This document shows, in pieces, positions 1-10,026 of a stretch of DNA of 64,000 nt (within the stretch, counting starts at the first letter, position 1; every line of letters begins with the position of its first letter). The notes under the pieces are model-generated. The model saw nothing but the letters and a program-made list of their open reading frames with translations, was not told the DNA's origin and searched no databases. The position numbers were made by a program, and so were the translations under genes. Source of the stretch: Massilia timonae CCUG 45783 (GTDB lineage: Bacteria > Pseudomonadota > Gammaproteobacteria > Burkholderiales > Burkholderiaceae_D); assembly GCF_000315425.1 (NCBI RefSeq), contig NZ_JH992926.1, forward strand, positions 1-64,000, written 5' to 3'.

Positions 1-332
1 GACGACTTGTGAAACAACCATTCAAGCGGCTCGGAGCCCAAGCGTTGTCGAGCTTGCGTTGTCGCGCTGGAGGTGATGCAACGGTCTGCCAACTCGGGCA
101 ATGCCAGGTCGAGCGAGTCGACAATGTCCTTGACGGAACGGTGTCGATAGATCGCCAGAGCAATGACTAGCCAGACGACCTGCTGCGCGGGTAACCGCCG
201 AGAGCGGATAGTCGCTTTATCGTTCGCTACTAACGCAGCTTCCACCCATTCGTAGGGCAGATGTTCGCCAAGGCGGCTCCACTCAAGAGGATTAGGTAGG
301 TCAATGACGAGGGGGATGGCATCAGAAAGCAT
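1..332 (-). CDS. IS4-family transposase, N-terminal part (runs off the window)
   Basis: Reading the minus strand from an ATG at 332-330 gives an open frame of 110 codons to the window edge with no stop. The protein begins MLSDAIPLVIDLPNP and contains the run LVIALAIYRHRSVKDIV, followed by a segment with SSATTQARQRLG. This matches the helical N-terminal domain of IS4-family DDE transposases (established family knowledge). The catalytic DDE core would lie beyond position 1, so it is unknown whether the element is intact. Base composition is lower in GC than the neighbouring rha genes, which fits a mobile element. It points away from rhaK, and the end of the element falls between 333 and the rhaK stop codon. 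Confidence 0.82.
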   Translation of the reverse strand, partial: MLSDAIPLVIDLPNPLEWSRLGEHLPYEWVEAALVANDKATIRSRRLPAQQVVWLVIALAIYRHRSVKDIVDSLDLALPELADRCITSSATTQARQRLGSEPLEWLFHKS

Positions 333-418
333 GGCCGAAAGTTAACATTTCTGAGCCACGTTTACAACGAAAAAATGCCGCAAAGATCGTTAACTTAGCG
401 GCATTATACTCTGACCCT
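333..418 (-). mobile_element. Terminal region of the IS4-like element with transposase promoter
   Basis: Between the transposase start and the rhaK stop lies an AT-rich stretch. An inverted repeat ATGCCGC (375-381) / GCGGCAT (398-404) encloses a GTTAAC palindrome. Read on the minus strand, TATAAT occurs at 408-403, a perfect -10 box directed into the transposase. The outermost part reads GGGTCAGAGTATAATGCCGC on the minus strand, the kind of terminal sequence IS4-group elements carry. The exact IS boundary and target duplication cannot be fixed because the other end is outside the window. Confidence 0.5.
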
Positions 419-428
419 CATTGTTGGG

Positions 429-1850
429 TTAGTGAGCGTGGGATAGTTGTGGGGTGGCTGTGGAGAGTGCGGCGCGCCACGCGGCGCGGTAGGCGGACAG
501 GCCGGCGACCGCGCGCGGCGGCTTGGGGTGGTGCTGGCCGGTCGGGGTGGCGTCGCGGTAGCGCAGAAGCCAGCCGCCGCAGGTGGTGCCGCTGGCGTCG
601 TCGGAGTAGGCCAGCGCCTGGTGGGGACGCAAGCTGGCCAGCAAGGGGCCGAACCAGGGATTCGCCGTGAAGCTGCCTTCGACGGTGATCGGGCCGCGCG
701 CGCCGAGCGCGTCGAGGCAGTAGTCGGTCATCAGGACACAGTACAGCGTGGCGAGCGCGAAGCGTTCGCCGACGTCGGCGGGGGGCGGTCCCTCGATATG
801 GCCTTGCCGGCCTGCGAATGGGCCGCCGCCATCGGCGAAGCACGGCAGCGCCATCGTGCCGCGCGCGATCAGCCGTTCGAGCTGCTCGAATGAACAGGTG
901 CCTGGCTGGTCGCCCGCCAGCGCGCCAAATTCGCGTCCGCCCATGAAACGCATGCAGGCCACTGGCTGGCCGAGGGCGTTGGTATTGGCCAGCATGTCGG
1001 CGTCTTCGCGCAGGCCGGCGAGACCGACGCCGAAGGCGGCCGCGATCAGCCAGGTGCCGGTCGACAGCACGGTGCGCGGCGCGCCGGGGGCATCCGCGCC
1101 ATCGCGGCCCAGGTGGCGCAGCAGCGAGGCATTGCTGTCGTGGATGCCGCACAGGACTTCGCAGCCTGGCGCCAGCCCGGTGGCTTGCGCGACCTCGGGA
1201 CGCAGCACGCCGAGCGCCGCCCAGGCGGGCGCCAATGGTGGCATCTGGGCTTCCCAGCCCATGCGCGTCACCAGCGAGGAATAGTCCTGGCGCACCGGGT
1301 CCCACATATCGGTATGGCAGCCGAGCGACGTCGCTTCGCCGGCGGCGACGCCGCACAGGCGCCAGGCCCAGTACTGCGGATACATCAGGATGTGGCGCGC
1401 CCGCGTGAAGGGTTCGGGGTGATGCTGCCGCAGCCAGGCCAGCTGGCGGCCCAGGTTCAGGCCCGCCGGCAGCAGCGGCGAACAGGTCTGCGCATAGGCC
1501 GGCCGCAGCGCGGCGTAGTCGAGGTCCGGCAGCGCCGCCTCGTAATCGAGCACCGGCAGCACCAGGCCGTCGTCGTCGACCAGGGCGGCGGTGGCGCCGT
1601 GGGTGACGGGCACGATCGCCGTCACCCGCGCCTGGCCGGCGAAGGCGCGGCAGGTCGCCAGCATCCAGTCCCAGATGCCGTCGGTATCGTGGTGCGGATA
1701 GGGGCCGTCGTGCAGGATCGCATTGGGCCGGCGCCGTTCGGCCAGCAGCCGTCCGGCCGCATCGACCAGGGCCAGCTTGACGTTCGTCTTGCCGATGTCG
1801 AGTACGATCAGCGCGTCGTCCGGGGTCGCTTGCATGGGGGCGCGCTCCAT
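429..1850 (-). CDS. rhaK: FGGY-family carbohydrate kinase, probable L-rhamnulokinase (Rhizobium type)
   Basis: A 473-residue kinase, predicted to phosphorylate L-rhamnulose in the cytoplasm, giving rhamnulose-1-phosphate for RhaD. The N-terminus shows the FGGY phosphate-binding strand LDIGKTNVKLALVD, and the second half has GIHDSNASLL and LSTGTWLIAA, typical of the actin-like ATPase fold of this family. The start is taken as the ATG at 1850-1848, which overlaps the rhaQ stop by one base (TGATG). A TTG one codon upstream is possible but less likely. It is the last gene of the rhaRSTPQK transcription unit, and the substrate is inferred mainly from that context. The IS4-like element ends just downstream of its stop codon. 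Confidence 0.85.
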   Translation of the reverse strand: MERAPMQATPDDALIVLDIGKTNVKLALVDAAGRLLAERRRPNAILHDGPYPHHDTDGIWDWMLATCRAFAGQARVTAIVPVTHGATAALVDDDGLVLPVLDYEAALPDLDYAALRPAYAQTCSPLLPAGLNLGRQLAWLRQHHPEPFTRARHILMYPQYWAWRLCGVAAGEATSLGCHTDMWDPVRQDYSSLVTRMGWEAQMPPLAPAWAALGVLRPEVAQATGLAPGCEVLCGIHDSNASLLRHLGRDGADAPGAPRTVLSTGTWLIAAAFGVGLAGLREDADMLANTNALGQPVACMRFMGGREFGALAGDQPGTCSFEQLERLIARGTMALPCFADGGGPFAGRQGHIEGPPPADVGERFALATLYCVLMTDYCLDALGARGPITVEGSFTANPWFGPLLASLRPHQALAYSDDASGTTCGGWLLRYRDATPTGQHHPKPPRAVAGLSAYRAAWRAALSTATPQLSHAH

Positions 1851-2902
1851 CAATGGCGGGTCGGCTTGCCGCGCAACAGGCGCGACAACGCGATGGTCGC
1901 CAGCAGCAGCACGCCGACCACGATCGTCATGTAGATGCCGGGCACGTTGGCCAGCGCCAGGCCATAGGTCACCGCGCCCATCGTCAGCACCGCCAGCAGC
2001 ACGCCGCCGATGGTGCCGGCGCCGCCGGCGATGCTCACGCCGCCCAGGATCACCATGGTGATGATCTCGAGCTCCCAGCCGGTGGCGATGTTCGGCCGCG
2101 TGCTGCCGATGCGGCCGGTCAGCAGGAAGGCCGCCAGGCCCGCCATGGCGCCGGTGAGCATGAACAGGCCCAGGCGGTAGCGGTCGACCGCGATGCCCGA
2201 GAAGCGCGCGGCGTCCGGATTATTGCCGATGGCGTAGATGCGGCGGCCCGCCGTGGTGGCATGCAGCACCACCGCGAACAGCAGCGCGAAACCGAGCAGG
2301 ATCACGAAGGCGCGTGGCACCACGCCGAAGAAGGTGCCCTGGCCCCAGTCGGCCATGAGCTGCGGGTAGTTGGTGAAGGCCTGGTCGCCCAGCGCCACGC
2401 TGGCCAGGCCCCGGTACAGGGCGATGGTGCCGATGGTGACGACGATCGAGGGCAGCATGAAGCGCGTGACCAGGAAGCCATTGAGCCAGCCGCAGGCCAG
2501 GCCGGTGCCGACCGCCACGAACAGCAGGGTCTCGGCCGGCAGGCCGGCCGTATGCGCCAGGCCCATGGCGACCGACGACAGCGCCAGCGTGCCGGCCACC
2601 GAGATATCGATCTCGCGGCAGATGATCAACAATGCCATCGGCAGCGCGATCAGCGCCTTCTCGCTGAAGTTGACGGTGCCATCGAGCAGGTTGTAGGGAT
2701 CGAGGAAGTGCTCGAGCGTGACGCCGCCGGCGACGAACACCGCCAGCAGCAGCAGGGCAAGCAGGGTCTCCCAGCGCGCCAGCACATGGCGCAGGCCCGG
2801 CTTCTTGCGGTCGAGGATCGTATAACGCGATGTGTGGCTGGAGTCGTTCACGGTCTTGATATCGAGTGGGGGTTCGACCTGGGCGATGCTGGTCGCATTC
2901 AT
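1850..2902 (-). CDS. rhaQ: Rhamnose ABC transporter, permease subunit RhaQ
   Basis: A 350-residue integral membrane protein of the RbsC/AraH-like sugar permease family. After a roughly 40-residue polar N-terminus it has multiple hydrophobic helices, for example LLALLLLAVFVAGGV, and the family signature region GRIGSTRPNIATGWELE followed by VILGGVSIAGGAGT. The start is the ATG at 2902-2900: AGGAG lies seven bases upstream, and the ATGA overlaps the rhaP stop by four bases, indicating translational coupling. A longer open frame to 3403 exists but only reads out-of-frame rhaP sequence. With RhaP it would form the membrane channel for rhamnose import energised by RhaT. Confidence 0.88.
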   Translation of the reverse strand: MNATSIAQVEPPLDIKTVNDSSHTSRYTILDRKKPGLRHVLARWETLLALLLLAVFVAGGVTLEHFLDPYNLLDGTVNFSEKALIALPMALLIICREIDISVAGTLALSSVAMGLAHTAGLPAETLLFVAVGTGLACGWLNGFLVTRFMLPSIVVTIGTIALYRGLASVALGDQAFTNYPQLMADWGQGTFFGVVPRAFVILLGFALLFAVVLHATTAGRRIYAIGNNPDAARFSGIAVDRYRLGLFMLTGAMAGLAAFLLTGRIGSTRPNIATGWELEIITMVILGGVSIAGGAGTIGGVLLAVLTMGAVTYGLALANVPGIYMTIVVGVLLLATIALSRLLRGKPTRH

Positions 2903-3918
2903 GCTGGGCTCCTTGCGGCCGGAACGTCGGTGCGGTGCAGCGGCAGGATCTGGCGGCTGCGCTTGCGGTTGCCGCCGGCATTGAGCAGCACGGCCACCAG
3001 GATCACGGCGCCGGTCAGCGCGCTTTGCCAGAACGGCGAGACCTGCAGCACCGGCAGGGCATTGCCGATCACCGACAGGAACAGGGCGCCGAGCACGGTG
3101 CCGAGCACCGAGCCGACGCCGCCGGCGATGCTGGCGCCGCCGATCACGCAGGCGGCGATCACGGTGAATTCGAAACCATAGGCGATCTCGGTATACGCGA
3201 CCGCATAGCGCGCCACCCACAGGTAGCCGCACAGGCCCGCCACCATGCCCGACAGGCCATAGGTCCAGAGCAGGCGGCGCGCGGTCGGAATGCCGATGTA
3301 GGCGGCGCATTGCGGCGCATTGCCGATCGCGTACAGGTCGCGCCCGAAGCGGGTGTAACGGGCCAGGAAGGCCATCGCCAGCACCGCGCCGAAGGCGATC
3401 CACACCAGGTGCGGCAGGCCGAACAGGCGCTGCAGCGGGAAGCCGATGAAGTTGGCCGGCATCTGGTGCGCCGACACCCAGGCGCCGCCCGAGATCACGA
3501 ACACCAGGCCGCGGTACACGCTCATGGCGCCCAGCGTGACCACGATCGGCGGCAAGGCCAGATAGCCGATCAAGCCGCCGTTGACGAGGCCAAGGGCCAG
3601 GCCCGTGCCGGCCGCGGCCAGCATCACCAGCGCCAGCGGCAGCTCTGGATTACCCGACGCCAGCATGGCCGCGACCATGCCCGACAGGGCCAGGTTCGAG
3701 GCCACCGACAGGTCGATGCCGCGGGTGACGATCACCAGCATCTGGGTCAGGGCCAGCATCACGAGCAGGGTGCTGTCGGTGAGCAGGTTGGCCAGCGAGG
3801 CGGTGGTGAGAAAGACCCGGGCGCGCAGGCCGACCAGCAGCACCAGGGCCACCACCATCACGGCCAGCAAGGCCTCGCGCTGCCTGAATACCTCGCTCAT
3901 GGGGACACGCTTGATCAT
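2899..3918 (-). CDS. rhaP: Rhamnose ABC transporter, permease subunit RhaP
   Basis: A 339-residue membrane permease paralogous to RhaQ. Hydrophobic helices begin at LLAVMVVALVLLVGL, and the conserved C-terminal signature has VIAACVIGGASIAGGVGSV. The chosen ATG at 3918-3916 overlaps the rhaT stop as ATGA. An in-frame ATG at 3900 would shorten the polar N-terminus by six residues. The four-base overlaps at both ends place it firmly in the transporter operon. The name follows the R. leguminosarum rhaRSTPQUK order; which of the two permeases is called P or Q is conventional. Confidence 0.88.
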   Translation of the reverse strand: MIKRVPMSEVFRQREALLAVMVVALVLLVGLRARVFLTTASLANLLTDSTLLVMLALTQMLVIVTRGIDLSVASNLALSGMVAAMLASGNPELPLALVMLAAAGTGLALGLVNGGLIGYLALPPIVVTLGAMSVYRGLVFVISGGAWVSAHQMPANFIGFPLQRLFGLPHLVWIAFGAVLAMAFLARYTRFGRDLYAIGNAPQCAAYIGIPTARRLLWTYGLSGMVAGLCGYLWVARYAVAYTEIAYGFEFTVIAACVIGGASIAGGVGSVLGTVLGALFLSVIGNALPVLQVSPFWQSALTGAVILVAVLLNAGGNRKRSRQILPLHRTDVPAARSPA

Positions 3919-5516
3919 GGCGCCACCTCCAGTCCCAGGTCGACCCCGGATGCGGCTGCGACCACGGTCTCGGGCGTGGCCTCGCCGCGCGCGAATTCGC
4001 GCACCACGCGGCCCTGGCGCATCACGACCACGCGGTCGGCCAGGCCCAGCACCTCGGGCAGTTCGGACGAGACCAGGATCACCGACAGGCCGCGTTCGAC
4101 CAGGCCGCTCACGAAGCGGTGCACGGCGGCCTTGGAGCCGATGTCGATGCCCTTGGTGGGTTCGTCGAGGATGATGACCTTGGGATCGGTGGCCAGCCAC
4201 TTGCCGAGCACCACCTTCTGCTGGTTGCCGCCCGAGAGCTCGTCGACGTTCTGGCTCAGGTAGGCGGCCTTCAGTTCCAGCTGTTCGGCGAAGCGGCGCG
4301 CCAGCGCGGCCTCGGCCCGGGCACGGGGGAAGAAACCCAGCTTGGACAGGATCGGCAGCGTGATGTTGTGCATGATCGGCATGGTCAGGTGCGCACCATG
4401 GTGCTGGCGGTCCTCGGGCACATACGCCAGGCCGCATGCGATCGCTTCGCCCGGGTTGCCAAATACCGCCGGCTGGCCCTCCAGCCGCACGCTGCCAGTC
4501 ACCCGCGTCGTCAATCCGAACAGCGCCTGCATCACCTCCGAACGCCCGGCGCCCACCAGTCCATAAAAGCCGAGGATTTCCCCCTTGCGCAGGGTGAAGC
4601 CGACATCCTGGAATTCGGTCGGGTGGCTCAAGCCCTCGACCTCCAGCAGCGGCGCGCCGATTGCTACCTCGGCCTTCGGATAGGCCTGGTGCACCGCGCG
4701 GCCGACCATCAGCGCCACCAGCTCCGGCTCCTTCACGTCGGCGAGCCGGCCTTCGGCCACGAACTGGCCGTCGCGCAGCACCGTGTAGCAGTCGGCCACT
4801 TCATAGATCTCGTCGAACTTGTGCGAGATGAAGATGACGGCGGTGCCGCGCGCCCGCAAGCCGTCGATGATGCGATACAGCTCGCGGATCTCGCGCTGCG
4901 ACAGCGCGGCGGTCGGCTCGTCCATGATCACCACGCGTGCATCCTGCGACAGCGCGCGCGCGATCTCGACGAAGTGGCGCTGGGCCACCGACAGGTCGCG
5001 CACGCGGGCGCGCACCGGCAGCGACACCTCCAGGCGCGCGAACAGCTCCTCGGCATCGGCTTCGATGCCGGCCCAGTCGATGCGCCGCGCCGGGCCGCGG
5101 GTCGGGTGGCGCCCCACATAGATGTTCTCGGCCACCGACAATTCGTCGAACATCACGGTTTCCTGGTGCACGGCAGTGATGCCGGCGGCCATCGCTTGCT
5201 GCGGGCTGCCGAAGGACACCGGCTTCCCGTCGAGCAGGATCGCGCCTTCGTCGGGACGGTGGATGCCGGTCAGGGTCTTGACCAGGGTCGACTTTCCGGC
5301 CCCGTTCTCGCCGATCAGGGCCATGACTTCGCCGGGGCGGATGGACAGGCGCACGCCATTCAGGGCGCAGACGCCGTTGAAGCGCTTGGTGATGCCGGTC
5401 AGCTGCAGTACCGGCGCGGCGGGCGCGCCGTCGTGCGGGCGCAGGGGAGGGCTTGTCAGTTGGGTCACTGGCATATGGGTGCTGCAAACGGATGAAAGGC
5501 GCCGCGCGCCGATCAT
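3915..5516 (-). CDS. rhaT: Rhamnose ABC transporter, tandem ATP-binding protein RhaT
   Basis: A 533-residue protein with two fused nucleotide-binding domains, as in RbsA/XylG/MglA. The first half has a perfect Walker A GENGAGKST and Walker B VIMDEPTAAL. The second has the family-typical degenerate P-loop GLVGAGRSE, the ABC signature LSGGNQQKVVLGKWL and the Walker B VIILDEPTKGID. It would hydrolyse ATP to drive rhamnose uptake. The start is uncertain: the longest ATG frame begins at 5516 and a second ATG lies at 5474 (519 residues). Neither has a strong ribosome-binding site, and the homologous domain begins after residue 35 in either case. It lies 37 bases downstream of rhaS. Confidence 0.87.
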   Translation of the reverse strand: MIGARRLSSVCSTHMPVTQLTSPPLRPHDGAPAAPVLQLTGITKRFNGVCALNGVRLSIRPGEVMALIGENGAGKSTLVKTLTGIHRPDEGAILLDGKPVSFGSPQQAMAAGITAVHQETVMFDELSVAENIYVGRHPTRGPARRIDWAGIEADAEELFARLEVSLPVRARVRDLSVAQRHFVEIARALSQDARVVIMDEPTAALSQREIRELYRIIDGLRARGTAVIFISHKFDEIYEVADCYTVLRDGQFVAEGRLADVKEPELVALMVGRAVHQAYPKAEVAIGAPLLEVEGLSHPTEFQDVGFTLRKGEILGFYGLVGAGRSEVMQALFGLTTRVTGSVRLEGQPAVFGNPGEAIACGLAYVPEDRQHHGAHLTMPIMHNITLPILSKLGFFPRARAEAALARRFAEQLELKAAYLSQNVDELSGGNQQKVVLGKWLATDPKVIILDEPTKGIDIGSKAAVHRFVSGLVERGLSVILVSSELPEVLGLADRVVVMRQGRVVREFARGEATPETVVAAASGVDLGLEVAP

Positions 5517-5553
5517 GCAAATCGCATCGATCGCGCGCGGCGGACGGGCCGGG

Positions 5554-6573
5554 TCAGAACAGCTTGGCGAACTTGTCGACGTTGCCGGCGTTGTAGGTGA
5601 ACGGCGGGCCGAGGGCGGTTTCGCCGTTGGCGTCCAGGGTCACGGCGCCCAGGCGGCCGACCGCGACGGTCGCGCCAGCGCTGGAAGTCGCCTTGCCGGC
5701 CACGAACTGGTGGGCCGCATAGGTGGCGGCGTAGCCCAGGTCGATCGGGTTCCAGATCGCGAATTCGCGCACCGCGCCGCTCTTGACGTGGCCGGCCATC
5801 TCGGACGGCAGGCCCAGGCCGGTGACGAACACCTTGCCCACCAGGCCCTCGTCGGCCACCGCCTTGCTGGCGGCGACGATGCCGACCGTGGTCGGCGCAA
5901 TGATCGCCTTCAGGTTCGGATGGCTGCGCAACAGGCCGATCGCTTCGCGGTAGCTCTTGTCCGACTGGTCGTCGCCATACACGGTCGCCACCAGCTTCAG
6001 GCCCGCGTACTGGGGCTGCTCGAGCGTCTTCTTCATGACGCCGATCCAGATGTTCTGGTTGGTCGCCTGGGCCGACGCCGACAGGATCGCCAGCTCGCCC
6101 TTGCCGTCCAGTTCCGCCGCCGCCATCTCGATCTGCTTCTGGCCGATCAGTTCCGCATTGGAGGGATTGAGCTGCATCTGGCGCCCGTCGGGGGCCAGCG
6201 CGCTGTCGAACGAGATCACCTTGATCCCGCGCTGCATCGCCTTCTTGGCGATCGGCACCAGGGCATTCGGGTCGTTGGCCGAGACCACGATCGCATCGAC
6301 CTTCTGGCTGATCAGGGAATTGATGATCTCGATCTGGCCTTCCGCGCTGGGCGTGGTCGGGCCGGTATAGATGATCTCGACCCCGCCGATCTCGGCGGCG
6401 GCATCCTTCGCGCCCTGGTGGGCGGCGTCGAAGAAGCCGTTGCCCAGGCTTTTGACGACCATCGCGATGCGGGTCGGTTCAGGCGCATCCGCGGCCTTCT
6501 TGTCGGCGCAGCCGGCCAGGCCGGCGAACACGCCGACGGCCGCCGCGGCGAGCAGGAGCTGTTTGATCTTCAA
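5554..6573 (-). CDS. rhaS: Rhamnose ABC transporter, periplasmic substrate-binding lipoprotein RhaS
   Basis: A 339-residue type-1 periplasmic binding protein. The N-terminus is a lipoprotein signal with lipobox LAGC (Cys22), so it is probably anchored by lipid to the outer face of the inner membrane. The mature part starts with IAMVVKSLGNGFFDAAHQGA, the usual sugar-binding first strand and helix, and has the hinge-region run DAIVVSANDPNAL. The start codon is a TTG at 6573-6571. The TTG overlaps the rhaR stop (TTGA) and has GGAGA eight bases upstream. In R. leguminosarum the homologue binds rhamnose; specificity here rests on context. Confidence 0.88.
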   Translation of the reverse strand: MKIKQLLLAAAAVGVFAGLAGCADKKAADAPEPTRIAMVVKSLGNGFFDAAHQGAKDAAAEIGGVEIIYTGPTTPSAEGQIEIINSLISQKVDAIVVSANDPNALVPIAKKAMQRGIKVISFDSALAPDGRQMQLNPSNAELIGQKQIEMAAAELDGKGELAILSASAQATNQNIWIGVMKKTLEQPQYAGLKLVATVYGDDQSDKSYREAIGLLRSHPNLKAIIAPTTVGIVAASKAVADEGLVGKVFVTGLGLPSEMAGHVKSGAVREFAIWNPIDLGYAATYAAHQFVAGKATSSAGATVAVGRLGAVTLDANGETALGPPFTYNAGNVDKFAKLF

Positions 6574-7430
6574 TGCGAAATCTCCATCAGGGCTGCGGAC
6601 TGGAAGTCATATTGGGGGCTGTAGCGCGTGGTGCGCAGCGCCGGCATCTCGCCGTCGGGTTCGACGGTGACGACCTTCACGCCATACTGCTCGAGCAGCT
6701 GCACCGCCTTGTCGGAAGCGTCGGTGTCGGTGATCACGGTGGACACGCGATCCAGGCCGCACAGGATCAGGCCGGCCTTGCGCGCGAACTTCGAGCTGTC
6801 GGCCAGCACCACCAGTTCCTCGGCCTGGCTGATCAGGCGCTTCTCGGCCTGGATCAGGAGCGGGTCGGCTTCCATCAATCCCAGCAGCGACAGGCCGTAG
6901 ACGCTCATGAACATCTTGGTGGCATAGTGGTGCTGGGTGATGTCGTTGTCGAACGGCGAAAGGATGACGTTCTGCTCGCGGTACACGCGCCCGCCCGGCA
7001 CGATGATCTCGTTCTCGCTCGAGACCAGCAGGCGTTCGGCCATCAGGAAAGAGTTGGTCAGGATCTTCAGCTGCTTCTCGGTGAGGAACTCGGCCATCAT
7101 GAAGGTGGTGGTGCCACCGTTGATGATGATCGTCTCGCCGTCGTTGCACATGCCGGCCGCATGGCGGGCGATGGCGCGCTTGCGCGAGGCGAAGCACTGG
7201 ATATTGTTCTGGAACGTTTCGCTGGTCAGCGGGAACTGGCGCGTCTTGGGCAGCAGGTTCTCGGCGCCGCCCCGGGTGCGAGTGAGCAGGTTGCGTCCCG
7301 CCAGCCAGCTGATGTCGCGCCGGACCGTCGCCGGGGACGCATTGAGCCATTCGACAAGCTGCTGGACCGTCGCCGTCTGGTGCTCGGCAAGCAGTTTCAG
7401 CAAACGCTTGCGGCGTTTGTGATTCACCAT
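6570..7430 (-). CDS. rhaR: DeoR-family transcriptional regulator of rhamnose genes
   Basis: A 286-residue DeoR/GlpR-type repressor. The N-terminal helix-turn-helix is visible as VQQLVEWLNASPATVRRDISWL (residues about 23-44). The C-terminal sugar-phosphate sensor domain has INGGTTTFMMAEFL and VLADSSKFARKAGL, both family hallmarks. It is the first gene of the minus-strand operon and is translationally coupled to rhaS. It probably represses both its own operon and the divergent rhaDIU genes through the shared intergenic region, with a phosphorylated rhamnose intermediate as likely inducer (inference from the family). Confidence 0.9.
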   Translation of the reverse strand: MVNHKRRKRLLKLLAEHQTATVQQLVEWLNASPATVRRDISWLAGRNLLTRTRGGAENLLPKTRQFPLTSETFQNNIQCFASRKRAIARHAAGMCNDGETIIINGGTTTFMMAEFLTEKQLKILTNSFLMAERLLVSSENEIIVPGGRVYREQNVILSPFDNDITQHHYATKMFMSVYGLSLLGLMEADPLLIQAEKRLISQAEELVVLADSSKFARKAGLILCGLDRVSTVITDTDASDKAVQLLEQYGVKVVTVEPDGEMPALRTTRYSPQYDFQSAALMEISH

Positions 7431-7555
7431 ATTGTGTCTCCTCCGTAAGCCGTCTGGTTGTGTGCGGCATGGGACCCGTCGTTCCAGGCCTCTTGTGGGC
7501 AGGAATCGCGGGGTGTTCGAAAAGAGTAGTTTCTAGATGCAATATCGTCAATCAC

Positions 7556-7569
7556 CAAATGATCATTTG
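7556..7569. promoter_or_regulatory. Candidate RhaR operator, perfect palindrome CAAATGATCATTTG
   Basis: The 14 bases CAAATGATCATTTG are identical to their reverse complement. They sit midway in the rhaR/rhaD intergenic region, about 125 bases upstream of the rhaR start. DeoR-family repressors bind inverted or direct repeats in such divergent regions, so this is the best operator candidate. No experimental site was available for comparison. Confidence 0.5.
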
Positions 7570-7663
7570 ACTGATTATTTCCCGGCGCTGCAGCGCACAA
7601 ATGCTCAAATCGCTCAAGTCGGTGATTGATTCTTACTTGGTCAGCAAGTTGATTGTTTCCGCG

Positions 7664-7693
7664 TTGACACCCCGTGGGCCGCTGCTTTCTACT
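7664..7693 (+). promoter_or_regulatory. Probable sigma70 promoter of rhaDIU
   Basis: TTGACA at 7664-7669 is a perfect -35 box. TCTACT at 7688-7693 matches four of six -10 positions with an 18-base spacer. It points to rhaD, whose start codon is about 100 bases downstream, and lies downstream of the palindrome. Confidence 0.5.
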
Positions 7694-7791
7694 GTCTGCC
7701 GATGCCGCAGCGCTGCTAGAGCAGCATGCGGACGCAGGACATGGAAGAGACGTATCGATTCGATGACAAAACAATCAACTAGGAGATACAG

Positions 7792-9900
<2,109 letters not shown>

Positions 9901-10026
9901 CCACGCTGCCGACTGCGGTCGATACGCTAAGATAGCGGGACATCACAACAAGCCGGGACGCCGCCCCTCCAGGGCGCGCGTCACCGGTCATCGGCGGCTT
10001 ATGCCGCCTGCATCAAGGAGACGAGT

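Larger units (their letters stand above)
7431..7791. promoter_or_regulatory. Divergent rhaR/rhaD control region
   Basis: This 361-base gap has no convincing gene and is AT-richer than its surroundings. It separates the divergent rhaR and rhaD operons and should contain both promoters. It holds a perfect 14-base palindrome and a sigma70-like promoter (listed separately), and around 7601-7620 an imperfect repeat of the palindrome half (CAAATGCTCAAATCGCTC). The ribosome-binding site of rhaD, AGGAGATACAG, ends just before 7792. Confidence 0.7.
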
